Shown piece after piece: positions 6,023 to 14,352 of a stretch of DNA of 33,551 nt. Origin of the DNA: Deltaproteobacteria bacterium (GTDB taxonomy: Bacteria > Bdellovibrionota_B > Oligoflexia > Oligoflexales > Bog-1112). Both the position numbers and the translations under genes were made by a program. Within the stretch, counting starts at the first letter, position 1; each line of letters begins with the position of its first letter. The notes under the pieces were generated by a model, which worked only from the letters and a program-made list of their open reading frames with translations, was not told where the DNA came from and made no database searches. Where the stretch lies: positions 1-33,551 of the forward strand of contig JACPKR010000054.1 of assembly GCA_016186945.1 (NCBI GenBank), written 5' to 3'.

Positions 6023-7690
6023 TTACTTTTTCTTAGGCGAGAAGAAAGACAAGATCTTCTTAAGCAAGCTTTTTGGCTCCACTTGTTTTTCAAACTGCTG
6101 TGGCCTTTCGATTCGCTTGTAGGGATGCTGCCCCAATGCTTTGCGCGATCTTGGGCGCACCTGCTGCCTGTCGCGTGACTGAGGAACTGGCTCGCGTCTC
6201 TCACCTTCACCACGTGGGAAGGAGGAGGGACGTCGCTCGCCTTGAGACCGCATGCCGTCACGGCCTCTCTCCTGCCTTTCTCCCCTGAAGCGATTGTCGC
6301 GCGGACGTTCCCTCTCTCCAAATGTGCGCTCACCCATCGGTCCTGATGGGCGGTCCATGGGTCTGCGGAATTCTCTTGTCTCCGGAGTCTGAGTTTCAAT
6401 GAACGGGTTACCTGACTTGTCTATTAGGGTCAGATACTCCTCCTTGGGCCATTTCGGCTTCGGAGTTTTGGTGCCCAATAGCTCTTCAATTCCTTGGAAG
6501 AACTCTCCATATTGATCACAAACCAACGTGTAAACGATACCCGACCGCTCGGCTCTGCCCATATGCCCCACGCGGTCTAAATAGTCTTCCGGGTTCTCCG
6601 GCACATCAAAATTGTAGATATGCGAAACATCGGCAATATGAAGGTCGTGGCTAACCCGGTCCGTTGTGACGAGCACCTTTGTGTTTCCCGCCTTAATCTC
6701 TTTCAGTAAGTGAACCCGTCGCGATTGAGGCAGCTCTGCGTTGATCAACTCTACGGGAAATTGGTTCTCCTGCAACTTATGATGCAGCCAGGATGCGGTA
6801 AGTTTAGAGTTTGCAAAAACCAGCGCAAACCCGGGACTGTGATCCTTCAAAAGGCCCATGAGAACCTTAAACTTGTCGGGAGTCTCGCAAAGAAGGGCAT
6901 GCTGTTCCACCTCAGGAAGCTTCTCGTGCTCTCCTTCAAGATAGACATGCTTAGGATGTGTCAAGAATTCGAAAGCCAACTCCTTGACCTTCGCTGAAGA
7001 CGTGGAAGAAAAAAGAATTTTCTGACAGTGGATCGAGAAGCGTCCGAGCAAGAATTCCAGTTCCTCTTCATGTCCCTTGCTGACAGCAGCATCCATGTCT
7101 ACACCCACACATATCATGGCGTGTTTGAGACTCAACCGCTTTCTGACGTAGAACGGTCTTAGCGCCTCGGGTGTGGAAAAAAGAATATCAACGCCCTTGT
7201 GTATAGTTTCGCTAGCGTCTTCCCACTCAGTTTCATCTGTGGAAACAAAACTAGAAGACAGCCCCGTTTTTCCAAAAAGGCGATTGAATTTGTCGAAAGC
7301 CCGTTTTGTCAGTGCGTTGTTGGAATAAAGGAGAACCCCAAAAGGTCCAGTTCCAAGTGCCTCGCTAGCTTTTTTCCCTTTTAAAATCCGATCTGAAACA
7401 GTCGGGAAAATAACACCCGCCGTCCCGTTTGCTGCCTCTACGAAGACATCCTTGCCAGACATGATGGAAGGAAAAGAGGCCGATTGCAACGTGTTAGCTT
7501 TCTCCCATTTGGCCTCCGTCATGCACTTTCGGACCTCAGGCTCCCAATGAGACCCAGAGAGATCAAATAAAGAGGAAGGGTCAGCTTCAACCCCGGTGGA
7601 CGATCCTTCTTTTTCTTCAAAATTGCTTTCTTGTGCAGGCGAGGTGCTAGCTTCCAAGTTTAAATTTTGCTCTTCTGGCTTTAGGTTCAT
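6023..7690 (-). CDS. DEAD-box helicase-fold protein with degenerate ATPase motifs
   Basis: This 555-residue protein has the two RecA-like domains of DEAD-box RNA helicases. Its Q-motif-like segment (WEKANTLQSASFPSIMSGKD, about 62-81), TPEALR (Ib), FSSTSS (III, SAT-like), ALVFANSK (IV) and VLVTTDR (V) are recognisable. The catalytic motifs are altered: Walker A reads AANGTAGV (86-93) with no GKT, the DEAD box reads VDMD (197-200), and motif VI is DRVGHMGRAER (372-382) in place of HRxGRxGR. ATP hydrolysis is therefore unlikely. The N-terminus is acidic and low-complexity. The C-terminal ~130 residues are rich in R, G, E and P (GERERPRDNRFRGERQERGR), like RNA-binding RGG tails, and end in a Lys-rich stretch. 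It may be an RNA-binding scaffold. There are no frameshifts, so it looks maintained. Confidence 0.85.
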   Translation of the reverse strand: MNLKPEEQNLNLEASTSPAQESNFEEKEGSSTGVEADPSSLFDLSGSHWEPEVRKCMTEAKWEKANTLQSASFPSIMSGKDVFVEAANGTAGVIFPTVSDRILKGKKASEALGTGPFGVLLYSNNALTKRAFDKFNRLFGKTGLSSSFVSTDETEWEDASETIHKGVDILFSTPEALRPFYVRKRLSLKHAMICVGVDMDAAVSKGHEEELEFLLGRFSIHCQKILFSSTSSAKVKELAFEFLTHPKHVYLEGEHEKLPEVEQHALLCETPDKFKVLMGLLKDHSPGFALVFANSKLTASWLHHKLQENQFPVELINAELPQSRRVHLLKEIKAGNTKVLVTTDRVSHDLHIADVSHIYNFDVPENPEDYLDRVGHMGRAERSGIVYTLVCDQYGEFFQGIEELLGTKTPKPKWPKEEYLTLIDKSGNPFIETQTPETREFRRPMDRPSGPMGERTFGERERPRDNRFRGERQERGRDGMRSQGERRPSSFPRGEGERREPVPQSRDRQQVRPRSRKALGQHPYKRIERPQQFEKQVEPKSLLKKILSFFSPKKK

Positions 7691-7840
7691 TCGTCTTTTT
7701 TCCTAACAGGCTGTTATTTTAACGCTTTTCGACAAAGATTTCATCAGATCGCGAAAGTTGGGGCATAACCCATCAAAGAAGCGAACATATTTACCGATGT
7801 ATCTAATGGTATAGCATTTTTTATCAATGAGGTGAATGAA

Positions 7841-8284
7841 ATGGAGGCTCAAAGCACCGCTGTTGAAAACAAGTTAGATACCCCAGGAGAACAATCTGTC
7901 GCTGGCGAGGAAACCGCTGTCGAGGCTGCACCCTCCGGCGACAAGTCGGACCTGCAGGAAGCCCTACCGGAAACAGCTCGGGAGGGCAAACAAAAAGAAG
8001 CCACCGCCGATCCGCGAGGAATTCCCTGGGTCGATTTCGTTCCTGAGTTCACCCATAAACACCCAGAAAGTCTAGCAGGTCGTCTCGAGGAATTCTGCGA
8101 AGATTTAGGGGAGACCATGCAGGAAAAAGAAAAACTTAGATTCGCTGCCTTCTTGCAAAAATTGCACAGATCTTATACCTCTATGTGGGTGTCGGACTGC
8201 AATAAACTATTTCGTACCATTGCACGGCTCCATCGCCGCTATGTCGACTTGCAAGCGAATGCCGCCGCTGAAAAAGATAAGTAA
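7841..8284 (+). CDS. Hypothetical acidic protein
   Basis: This 147-residue protein of unknown family has an N-terminal ~65 residues that are disordered-looking and rich in E, A, P and T. The C-terminal half (from IPWVDFVPEF) is predicted helical, with LAGRLEEFCEDLGETMQEKEKLRFAAFLQKLHRSY and RTIARLHRRYVDLQ. ATG at 7841 is chosen over the in-frame GTG at 7832 because GAGGTG lies 6 bases before it. It is read divergently from the helicase-like gene and lies 59 bp upstream of the lipoprotein-tsaD-rsmA group, which it may precede in one transcript. No signal peptide or membrane segment is visible, so it is probably cytoplasmic. Confidence 0.7.
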   Translation: MEAQSTAVENKLDTPGEQSVAGEETAVEAAPSGDKSDLQEALPETAREGKQKEATADPRGIPWVDFVPEFTHKHPESLAGRLEEFCEDLGETMQEKEKLRFAAFLQKLHRSYTSMWVSDCNKLFRTIARLHRRYVDLQANAAAEKDK

Positions 8285-8343
8285 AAGACCCCGCCAAAAA
8301 CTGGTAAAATAAAATAAAACAACGACACAGTGAGAAAGAAACT

Positions 8344-9156
8344 ATGAAAGCTTTTGTCTTGATTATTTCCGTGATCTTGATTTCAGGATGCATTCACGAA
8401 GACGAATTCAGAAAGGAACTTTTCGATGTCGAAAAACGACTCGTCGATTTGGAACACGACATAAAAGACAAGCAAAGCACCGACAACAAACAATACATTA
8501 GCTCATCGAGTCGAGTCGAGAGCATGGAGGAAGAATTTCAAAAAATGAAGGGTGAGGTAGAACGCCTGCGCATCGGAGTGCAAACAGGAGAACTGCCCGG
8601 ACAAACCGATCAAGAAGATTCCATTGCGAAAAAAATTGAAAAAACAAAAGAACAAATCAAAACATTGGAAAAAGAAAGAGAAACTCTTGAAAAATTGGAA
8701 GAACGTATTTCCGATTTAGAAAAATCACAGATGGAAATTCTGTCGATCCTGGAAAACTATGAAAACAAGGGAGGACAAAAGCGAAAAGCACTGGACTCTC
8801 TGGCTGAAGTTGAAAAGGCTTTCAAACGCCGAAACTACTTGCATATCATCGAAGATCTGCCCCCCGCTCTGAAGAAAGACTCGAAAAACAACATCGACTT
8901 CCTATTTTACTATTCGGAAAGTCTCTTCAAACTGGGCAAACTCAAAGAAGCAGCAGTTTCGTACAATGACCTCATCAAAAAAGATAAGAAAGATAAATAT
9001 GGATCAAAATCCTACTTTCGTATAGGGGACTGTTTTCGTTTTCTGGGAGACAATAAGGCGGCACTCTCCTACTATAAGCAACTTTTGGAGAAATATCCTA
9101 CAGGCCCAGAAAGTGAACGGGTGAGAAACCTGGTTAAGAAGATGGAAAATTCATGA
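8344..9156 (+). CDS. Coiled-coil and TPR lipoprotein (YbgF/CpoB-like)
   Basis: This 270-residue lipoprotein has a short signal peptide with lipobox LISGC (Cys16). It is followed by a long Lys/Glu-rich coiled coil (about residues 25-140) and C-terminal tetratricopeptide repeats (FYYSESLFKLGKLKEAAVSYNDLIKK and SYFRIGDCFRFLGDNKAALSYYKQLLEKYP). This is the arrangement of YbgF/CpoB, a periplasmic partner of the Tol-Pal/peptidoglycan machinery, though here it is lipid-anchored and no tol or pal genes are adjacent. It overlaps tsaD by 4 bases (ATGA), so the two are co-translated. An N-terminal coiled coil for trimerisation and C-terminal TPRs for partner binding are the family features; the exact partner is not known. 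Confidence 0.8.
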   Translation: MKAFVLIISVILISGCIHEDEFRKELFDVEKRLVDLEHDIKDKQSTDNKQYISSSSRVESMEEEFQKMKGEVERLRIGVQTGELPGQTDQEDSIAKKIEKTKEQIKTLEKERETLEKLEERISDLEKSQMEILSILENYENKGGQKRKALDSLAEVEKAFKRRNYLHIIEDLPPALKKDSKNNIDFLFYYSESLFKLGKLKEAAVSYNDLIKKDKKDKYGSKSYFRIGDCFRFLGDNKAALSYYKQLLEKYPTGPESERVRNLVKKMENS

Positions 9157-10178
9157 AGATACTCGGGATTGAATCGAGCTGCGATGAGACTGCGCTTGCC
9201 CTTGTCGAGGACGGGCGTAAGGTTTTAAGCACGAACCTTACATCTCAGGACGTCCACACACTCTATGGAGGTGTGATTCCCGAAATAGCAGCAAGAGAAC
9301 ACCTACGGATGATTCATCCCCTCTACAAGAAAACATTGGCCGATGCAGACATGTCTCCCGAAGACATCGACGCAATCGCAGTTACACAGGGTCCAGGGCT
9401 GATCGGCGCCCTGCTGGTAGGTGTTTCCTTCGCCAAAGGTCTTGCCACTACCCTGCGCAAGCCCCTCATCCCTGTGAATCACGTACATGCCCATGTCCAC
9501 GGCGCACTCCTGGGAATACCCGAAAACATCAGACGAGAAGAACTTTTCCCAAGCTTGGCTTTGGTAGTTTCAGGAGGGCACACCCACCTTTATTTCATGA
9601 ATACTCCGATGCAGTTCCAGCTCCTTGCGTCTTCCCAAGATGATGCCTGCGGAGAATGCTTCGACAAAGTCGCAAAACTCCTTGGCCTGGGATATCCAGG
9701 AGGTGCAGCGATCGAAGCGTTGGCTCGGGAAGGTGACGAGACAAAAGTCGTGATGCCAAAAATGATGGACGAGAAAGAGCAGATGGCCTTCAGCTACTCC
9801 GGTCTAAAAACACACGTACTTTACCTTATACAAAAGGAGCAGCTGCCCATCCCCTCACAACGTAGGAAGGATATCTGCGCCGCCTTTCAGAAAGAAGCCA
9901 TAGGGCAAATCGTGCGAAAATTACAAACCGCACACTCCCTTCACCCCAATGTCAGATCTATCATCGTATCGGGGGGAGTGGCCGCGAATCATTACTTCCG
10001 TCAAGCTGTAAAGGAAGCCTGCCCCATACCTTCCTACTTCCCCGATCAAAAATACTGTTCAGACAATGCCGCAATGATTGCCACCTACGCATGGTTTCGC
10101 TATAGGAACAGCACTTCTGAACAATTTCATAACTTAGACTGGGATGCCTTCGCTAAATATCAACATGCAGCCCAATAA
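9153..10178 (+). CDS. tsaD: tRNA N6-adenosine threonylcarbamoyltransferase TsaD
   Basis: This 341-residue TsaD (Kae1/YgjD) transfers threonylcarbamoyl from TC-AMP to A37 of ANN-decoding tRNAs, working with TsaB and TsaE. It starts with the family's MKILGIESSCDETALAL. It has GGVIPEIAAREH, the metal-binding HxxxH pair (H110, H114 in NHVHAH), SGGHTHLYF, and the C-terminal SDNAAMIA metal/nucleotide block. Length is normal. The start ATG overlaps the lipoprotein stop by 4 bases. It is followed 22 bases later by rsmA, another RNA-modification gene. The sequence is ordinary and is taken as functional. Confidence 0.96.
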   Translation: MKILGIESSCDETALALVEDGRKVLSTNLTSQDVHTLYGGVIPEIAAREHLRMIHPLYKKTLADADMSPEDIDAIAVTQGPGLIGALLVGVSFAKGLATTLRKPLIPVNHVHAHVHGALLGIPENIRREELFPSLALVVSGGHTHLYFMNTPMQFQLLASSQDDACGECFDKVAKLLGLGYPGGAAIEALAREGDETKVVMPKMMDEKEQMAFSYSGLKTHVLYLIQKEQLPIPSQRRKDICAAFQKEAIGQIVRKLQTAHSLHPNVRSIIVSGGVAANHYFRQAVKEACPIPSYFPDQKYCSDNAAMIATYAWFRYRNSTSEQFHNLDWDAFAKYQHAAQ

Positions 10179-10199
10179 AACAACAAAGATCAAGATTCC

Positions 10200-10979
10200 A
10201 TGAGACAGACAAGAAAATTGTCGCAAGTGTTTCTGCATACAAACTGGCCCTGTAAAAAAATCGCCGATCAGCTTAAAACGGAGAATGTAAAGTCAGTTCT
10301 GGAAATAGGGCCTGGAAAAGGGATTCTCACCAAGGAACTCCTCGATGCGGGTTTGTCCGTAACAAGTGTAGAAATGGATATACGTTTTGTTCACTACGTC
10401 ATGAAACGATTTGCATCAGAAAGTGCAAAGGGACAATTTTCCGTTTCCCACCAGAATATACTCCACTTCGACTACGATCTCTGGTTGCGAAATGCCCCAA
10501 CACCTCATGCTGTAGTTGGGAACATCCCCTACCATATTTCCTCTGATCTCATACATTGGTTCTTGCCTAAACTTTCCGACTTGAAAATAGCGGTATTCCT
10601 CCTTCAAAAGGAATTTGCTGAACGCCTGATCTCACCCCCCGGACAGAAAAGCTACGGAAGCCTGAGCGTCTACACCCAGCTCCGATCCAAGGTGTCCTGG
10701 GAAGGAAAGGTGGACCGTGACTGCTTTACTCCGATCCCTAATGTCGACAGCGCACTGGTCGCTTTTCGTAAGCGACCTGACAAGGAATCACCCGACCTTC
10801 TTGCCAAAGTTGAGGACATTACAAAAAAGGCTTTTTCCCAACGCCGCAAAAAACTTTCCAATGCCTTAAAACCTTATCTCGATCAGATGAACCCAGAGGA
10901 CATTCCCTTCAACACTTCATTGCGAGCCGAATCCCTTAGCCCAGAACAGTTCCTCGACTTTGCTCGTTTTTTTAAGTGA
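10200..10979 (+). CDS. rsmA: 16S rRNA dimethyladenosine transferase RsmA (KsgA)
   Basis: This 259-residue SAM-dependent methyltransferase dimethylates two adjacent adenines in the 3'-terminal helix 45 of 16S rRNA during 30S maturation. It shows QVFLH (family Q-x-FL), the SAM-binding VLEIGPGKGILT (about 34-45), EMD for the ribose, the catalytic NIPYHISS motif, and the C-terminal helical domain with FSQRRKKLSNAL. It follows tsaD with a short gap and no terminator, so it is probably in the same operon. ATG at 10200 has no strong ribosome site, consistent with read-through from tsaD. The TGA ends only a few bases before a family A repeat. Confidence 0.95.
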   Translation: MRQTRKLSQVFLHTNWPCKKIADQLKTENVKSVLEIGPGKGILTKELLDAGLSVTSVEMDIRFVHYVMKRFASESAKGQFSVSHQNILHFDYDLWLRNAPTPHAVVGNIPYHISSDLIHWFLPKLSDLKIAVFLLQKEFAERLISPPGQKSYGSLSVYTQLRSKVSWEGKVDRDCFTPIPNVDSALVAFRKRPDKESPDLLAKVEDITKKAFSQRRKKLSNALKPYLDQMNPEDIPFNTSLRAESLSPEQFLDFARFFK

Positions 10980-10984
10980 CGAAT

Positions 10985-11100
10985 TAAGCCACTTGCGGCA
11001 AGGAGGTGGTTTGGAGGAAACTGCGCAGCTGGTTCCTCCAAGAAATCCGGGGGAGGCGACGCATCACTCGCCCCCCCAAACCCCCCTCTCCCTATTTGAC
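10985..11100 (+). repeat. Family A hairpin repeat, copy 4 (near full length)
   Basis: This copy has the left end TAAGCCACTTGCGGCAAGG, which matches the left end of the intact copy at 29282, and hairpin core at 11011-11041. The family tail continues as GGGGGAGGCGACGC, CACTCGCCCCCCC and CCCCTCTCCCTATTTG. The right inverted-repeat arm is lost: after CTATTTG the sequence reads ACATAGCC instead of CCCCAAGTGGCTTA. The left edge begins 6 bases after the rsmA stop. Confidence 0.85.
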
Positions 11101-11163
11101 ATAGCCAACAACAATAATAAATGCAATAACTTACGTAACAATCAGTCCGTTTGAAGCTCTTTT

Positions 11164-11193
11164 TGGTACAATTAAGTCTTAAGGAGGAGAGTT
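11164..11193 (+). promoter_or_regulatory. Extended -10 promoter and strong ribosome site before the CHAD gene
   Basis: TGG-TACAAT (11164-11172) matches an extended -10 element, and AAGGAGGAG (11181-11189) is a near-perfect Shine-Dalgarno sequence 4-6 bases before the ATG at 11194. No convincing -35 is present at 17 bases. A TTGACA at 11096-11101, at the edge of the repeat, is too far away for this -10 but could drive a second start. Confidence 0.4.
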
Positions 11194-12102
11194 ATGGTTC
11201 AGGTCAGCGCACAAAGCTTTCCACGGGCAAACAAAAAGAAGTCGGTCGTTGTGGAACCAGCCGAGGGTAATGTGGGGAGTGCTGTTGCAGACGCCCTGCG
11301 AAAACGTGCAAAGAGCTTTGCGACCAATTTCCAGCTTTGCCAGCAGAAATATTCTGAGAAATCTATCCACGATTTGAGAGTCTCACTAAGACGGATCAAC
11401 GCAATTCTGACCATTTTGAGCAGCGTCCTGAATGTGCAAAAAGCAAAAAAATTGAAGAAAAAACTCTCGAAGCTGCTAAAGGGTTTCAGTGACCTTCGAG
11501 ACTTGCAGGTCCAAATTTTAAGTGTCAGCTCTTTGCTGCCCCATTTTGGTAAGCTTGAGAAGTTTCAGAATCATCTTTTGGAACGTGAGCGCAAAATGAT
11601 AAAAAGAATTTCGAAAGATATGCGCAAGTCTTCAGTAGATGCGGAACTGAAAGTTCTAAAGGCGCTCAGTGGTGACCTAGATCGGCCATCCCATGACATT
11701 AGCGGGCAAAAAAAACTTAAAGCACAGTTGTACAATCATGTAGAATCACGATTCGCGAGGGTTATGGTCTTGACTCAAATGGTCGACCCTGAAAAGATCG
11801 AGACCATTCATCGAGTGCGCCTTGCCTTTAAAAAATATAGGTACGCTGTAGAAGCTCTGAACAACATTTTCAGCTTCTCTAAGTCAACATTAAAGGAAAT
11901 GCATGACTTTCAAACAATTATGGGCGAAATTCATGATCTGGATGTGCTACAGGGAACAATCGACGAGTTCCTTCAGGGAAATGAGCGGCAGGCGAGGGTT
12001 ATGAGTCCAGTCCTTGAAAAAATAGCACAGACAGAAAAAAAACAGATCAATCGTTTTTTGAGGCAAGCAAAAATGTTAGACAAATTTAGGATCATCCTGT
12101 GA
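11194..12102 (+). CDS. CHAD-domain protein
   Basis: This 302-residue protein has the CHAD (conserved histidine alpha-helical) domain. It includes SIHDLRVSLRRINAILTIL near residue 60, FSDLRDLQVQ near 100, and the second half repeat ETIHRVRLAFKKYRYAVEAL with MGEIHDLDVL. CHAD proteins form helical bundles with a basic pore lined by His, Arg and Lys that binds polyphosphate, and are often found beside polyphosphate enzymes. That fits here: the next gene is SixA-like and the convergent gene is a polyphosphate:AMP phosphotransferase. Unlike many relatives, there is no CYTH (triphosphatase) domain fused at the N-terminus. The stop overlaps the sixA start (TGATG), so the two are coupled. It has its own promoter candidate and an excellent ribosome site. 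Confidence 0.9.
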   Translation: MVQVSAQSFPRANKKKSVVVEPAEGNVGSAVADALRKRAKSFATNFQLCQQKYSEKSIHDLRVSLRRINAILTILSSVLNVQKAKKLKKKLSKLLKGFSDLRDLQVQILSVSSLLPHFGKLEKFQNHLLERERKMIKRISKDMRKSSVDAELKVLKALSGDLDRPSHDISGQKKLKAQLYNHVESRFARVMVLTQMVDPEKIETIHRVRLAFKKYRYAVEALNNIFSFSKSTLKEMHDFQTIMGEIHDLDVLQGTIDEFLQGNERQARVMSPVLEKIAQTEKKQINRFLRQAKMLDKFRIIL

Positions 12103-12599
12103 TGGAATTGTACATTTTGAGACACGGTCTCGCGGCGGATAGAGAAGCATGGATGGACTCCGACAGCAAAAGACCCCTTACAGAAGAGGGTCAAAAGAAA
12201 ATGGAGCGCATAGCCAAGGCAATGCAGAATATGCAAGTTTCTTTCGATGCCATCCTGTCGTCCCCCTACACTCGAGCACTGCAAACCGCAGAGATCGTTG
12301 CCAAGCGCCTTGAGGCTCAGGGTAAACTTGAACTTAATGAGCACCTTGCGTGCGGTGGGGATCAACGCCTTTTGATGGAGGAGTTAGGCAGGAGAGAGGA
12401 CACTAAGAACGTGTTGTTGGTGGGGCATGAACCTGATCTGAGCACCTTGATATCCTATCTGATCTGTGGCAGTGAGCGTGCATTCATCGAGATGAAAAAA
12501 GGTGGTTTGGCAAAATTGAACGTGAGCAGTCCATTTTTGGGACAATGCGCCGCACTGTCTTGGCTCATGACTCCGCGGCAACTCATGATGCTAGCGTAG
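12102..12599 (+). CDS. sixA: SixA-like phosphohistidine phosphatase
   Basis: This 165-residue histidine phosphatase is of the SixA branch. It has catalytic LRHG at the N-terminus (MELYILRHGLA), SSPYTRALQTAEI with the second Arg, and LVGHEPDLS with the C-terminal catalytic His. SixA removes phosphate from phosphohistidine, for example on HPt or PTS NPr proteins. The ATG at 12102 shares its A with the TGA of the CHAD gene; an in-frame GTG at 12099 is also possible. SixA and CHAD genes are commonly adjacent in bacteria, so the pair is likely functional together, although why a phosphohistidine phosphatase accompanies a polyphosphate-binding protein is not settled. Confidence 0.9.
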   Translation: MELYILRHGLAADREAWMDSDSKRPLTEEGQKKMERIAKAMQNMQVSFDAILSSPYTRALQTAEIVAKRLEAQGKLELNEHLACGGDQRLLMEELGRREDTKNVLLVGHEPDLSTLISYLICGSERAFIEMKKGGLAKLNVSSPFLGQCAALSWLMTPRQLMMLA

Positions 12600-12605
12600 T
12601 TTGAT

Positions 12606-12690
12606 CCCTGTGGGGCAAGGTTCCTCCATGAAATCAGGGGGAGCGACGGTTCCCTCGCCCCCCCAAACCCCCCTCTCCCTTTTTGCCCAA
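12606..12690 (+). repeat. Family A repeat, copy 5 (internally deleted)
   Basis: GTGGGGCAAGG at the left and TTTTTGCCCAAGCAG at the right match the two ends of the family. GGGGGAGCGACGG, CTCGCCCCCCC and CCCCTCTCCCT match the tail. The left hairpin arm and the CTGCGCAGCTGG centre are missing, leaving only TTCCTCCA. It lies between the convergent sixA and PPK2 genes. Confidence 0.75.
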
Positions 12691-12694
12691 GCAG

Positions 12695-14170
12695 CTAGTG
12701 AAGTTCTTTCGTCAGCCTGTCGCAGATGGTTTGCAGAACCTTAACTCTTGCAAAATACTTGTCATTTGACTCCACCAATGTCCAAGCAGAATTTTCCGTA
12801 CTGGTTTTTTCCACCATATCGCAGACAGCCGCCGTGTAGGCGTCCCATTTTTCTCGGTTGCGCCAATCTTCTTCCGTAATCTTGTACCTTTTGTAGGGTG
12901 TGTTTTCCCGTGCCGTAAAACGTGCGAGTTGTTCCTCTTTTGTGATGGTTAGCCAAAACTTCATCACTATCATGCCAAAATCAGCAAGTTGTTCTTCGAA
13001 ATTGTTGATCTCCTCGTATGCACGCTTCCAATCAGCCACTGCACAGAAGCCTTCCACCCTTTCCACAAGGACTCGGCCATACCAGGAGCGGTCGAAAATA
13101 ACAAGGCTTCCCAAGCGGGGCAGGTGCCTCCAAAACCTCCACAAATAAGGCTGAGCGGCTTCTTCGCTTGTCGGTGCAGCAATCTGAGCAATTTTATATG
13201 TTCTTGCATCTATGCTGTGGACAACACGTCGTATTGCTCCCCCCTTACCAGCTGCATCGGAACCTTCGAAAACGAGCACCATAGCTCTATTCTTTTGGTA
13301 TAGGTCTGTCGTCAATTCATTGAGTTTAGCCTGTAAGTCGGGAAGCTTCTTATTGTACTCCTTTTCAGAAAGCTTTTGAGTCATGTCTAGACTGGCCATC
13401 ACGTTTAGTTCCGGTGCTTTCAAGGCGAGGGGCGGTTCTTTTTCTTTTTTTTGCCGTTTCCATGCCTCCACTCGTTTCTGAAGAGCCTCGGTTATGGTTT
13501 TTGTGAACGTAATTGTCTTGTAGCGGTTATCGACGGCTTCAATGATGATCCAGGGACTGTCGGGAAGGTTAGTCTCGCGAAGAGAGTGCTCGGAAATTTT
13601 TCTGAACTTGTCATATTTTTTGAAATAGTCCCAATGTAGTTTTGTAACTTTCCAGGCTGTCTTGGGGTTTTTTTCAAGCTCTTGCAGGCGCTTCTTTTGT
13701 TCTTTTTTGGAAAGGTGGAACCAGAACTTAAGTACCAGGACCCCTTCATTCACCAACATGCTTTCAAATTCACGGATGCGCTTAAGTTCCAAGTCGAGTG
13801 CGGCGCTGTCGATTTTCTTGAACACTCGATCGACGATCGGGTTTGTGTACCATGAACCAAAGAAGATGCCTATTTTCCCCTTCGGCGGAAGGATACGCCA
13901 AAACCTCCAAAAACGGGGGCGCTCATGTTCTTCATCAGTAGGAGGAGTCAAGGCATAGGTGGCTATTGCTCTTGCATCCATCCACTGATTGAGAAGCTTG
14001 ACAAGGTCTCCTTTGCCCGCTCCTTCGTTTCCTGACACGATGATGATACAGGGAATTTTAGCCTCACGAAGCTCTTCCTGGGCTTCCAAAATCGAATGGC
14101 GGATCTTGGGTTCTTCCTGATCATAGATTTCTTTACTTAGCTTATTTCCAATTTCTGCGATTTCAAACAT
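12695..14170 (-). CDS. pap: Polyphosphate:AMP phosphotransferase (tandem-domain PPK2, class II)
   Basis: This 491-residue protein is made of two fused PPK2 domains, the architecture of polyphosphate:AMP phosphotransferase, which makes ADP from AMP and polyphosphate. The C-terminal domain has an intact Walker A (GSDAAGKG, 303-310) and lid/Walker B region (FDRSWYGRVLVERVEG, from 359). The N-terminal domain keeps a Walker-like GNEGAGKG (47-54), but its Walker B is FFGSWYTN (about 103-110), lacking the Asp and Arg of DRSWYGR. Catalysis is thus expected only in the C-terminal half, as known for this class. It is convergent with the CHAD-sixA pair, and the three form a polyphosphate-related neighbourhood. 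The enzyme would be cytoplasmic. Confidence 0.92.
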   Translation of the reverse strand: MFEIAEIGNKLSKEIYDQEEPKIRHSILEAQEELREAKIPCIIIVSGNEGAGKGDLVKLLNQWMDARAIATYALTPPTDEEHERPRFWRFWRILPPKGKIGIFFGSWYTNPIVDRVFKKIDSAALDLELKRIREFESMLVNEGVLVLKFWFHLSKKEQKKRLQELEKNPKTAWKVTKLHWDYFKKYDKFRKISEHSLRETNLPDSPWIIIEAVDNRYKTITFTKTITEALQKRVEAWKRQKKEKEPPLALKAPELNVMASLDMTQKLSEKEYNKKLPDLQAKLNELTTDLYQKNRAMVLVFEGSDAAGKGGAIRRVVHSIDARTYKIAQIAAPTSEEAAQPYLWRFWRHLPRLGSLVIFDRSWYGRVLVERVEGFCAVADWKRAYEEINNFEEQLADFGMIVMKFWLTITKEEQLARFTARENTPYKRYKITEEDWRNREKWDAYTAAVCDMVEKTSTENSAWTLVESNDKYFARVKVLQTICDRLTKELH

Positions 14171-14217
14171 AGAAGCTCATGGCTGTTGTACCTATTCATT
14201 AGTGTACTTCTAGGCGA

Positions 14218-14275
14218 GGGAAAATGGCAAGGAGGTGGTTTGGAGGAAACTGCGCAGCTGGTTCCTCCAAGAATT
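14218..14275 (+). repeat. Family A hairpin repeat, copy 6 (left half only)
   Basis: GGCAAGGAGGTGG followed by the hairpin core at 14240-14270 matches the left half of the family; the tail and right end are missing. An open frame starting at 14224 reads through this repeat into the next gene, but those codons are not taken as coding. Confidence 0.85.
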
Positions 14276-14352
14276 TCACAAGCGGAAATGTCGCTTTCCT
14301 GACCGGGGTATTTCCACTCAAGGTGAATTTTGGTGTTAGGGGAGGGCCGATC

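Noticed and set aside
12606-12690. A small gene between sixA and the PPK2 gene
   Set aside because: The interval is explained by a deleted repeat copy and has no start with a ribosome site.
14224-14352. In-frame N-terminal extension of the membrane protein from an ATG at 14224
   Set aside because: These codons lie in a family A repeat; a good ribosome site precedes ATG 14353.
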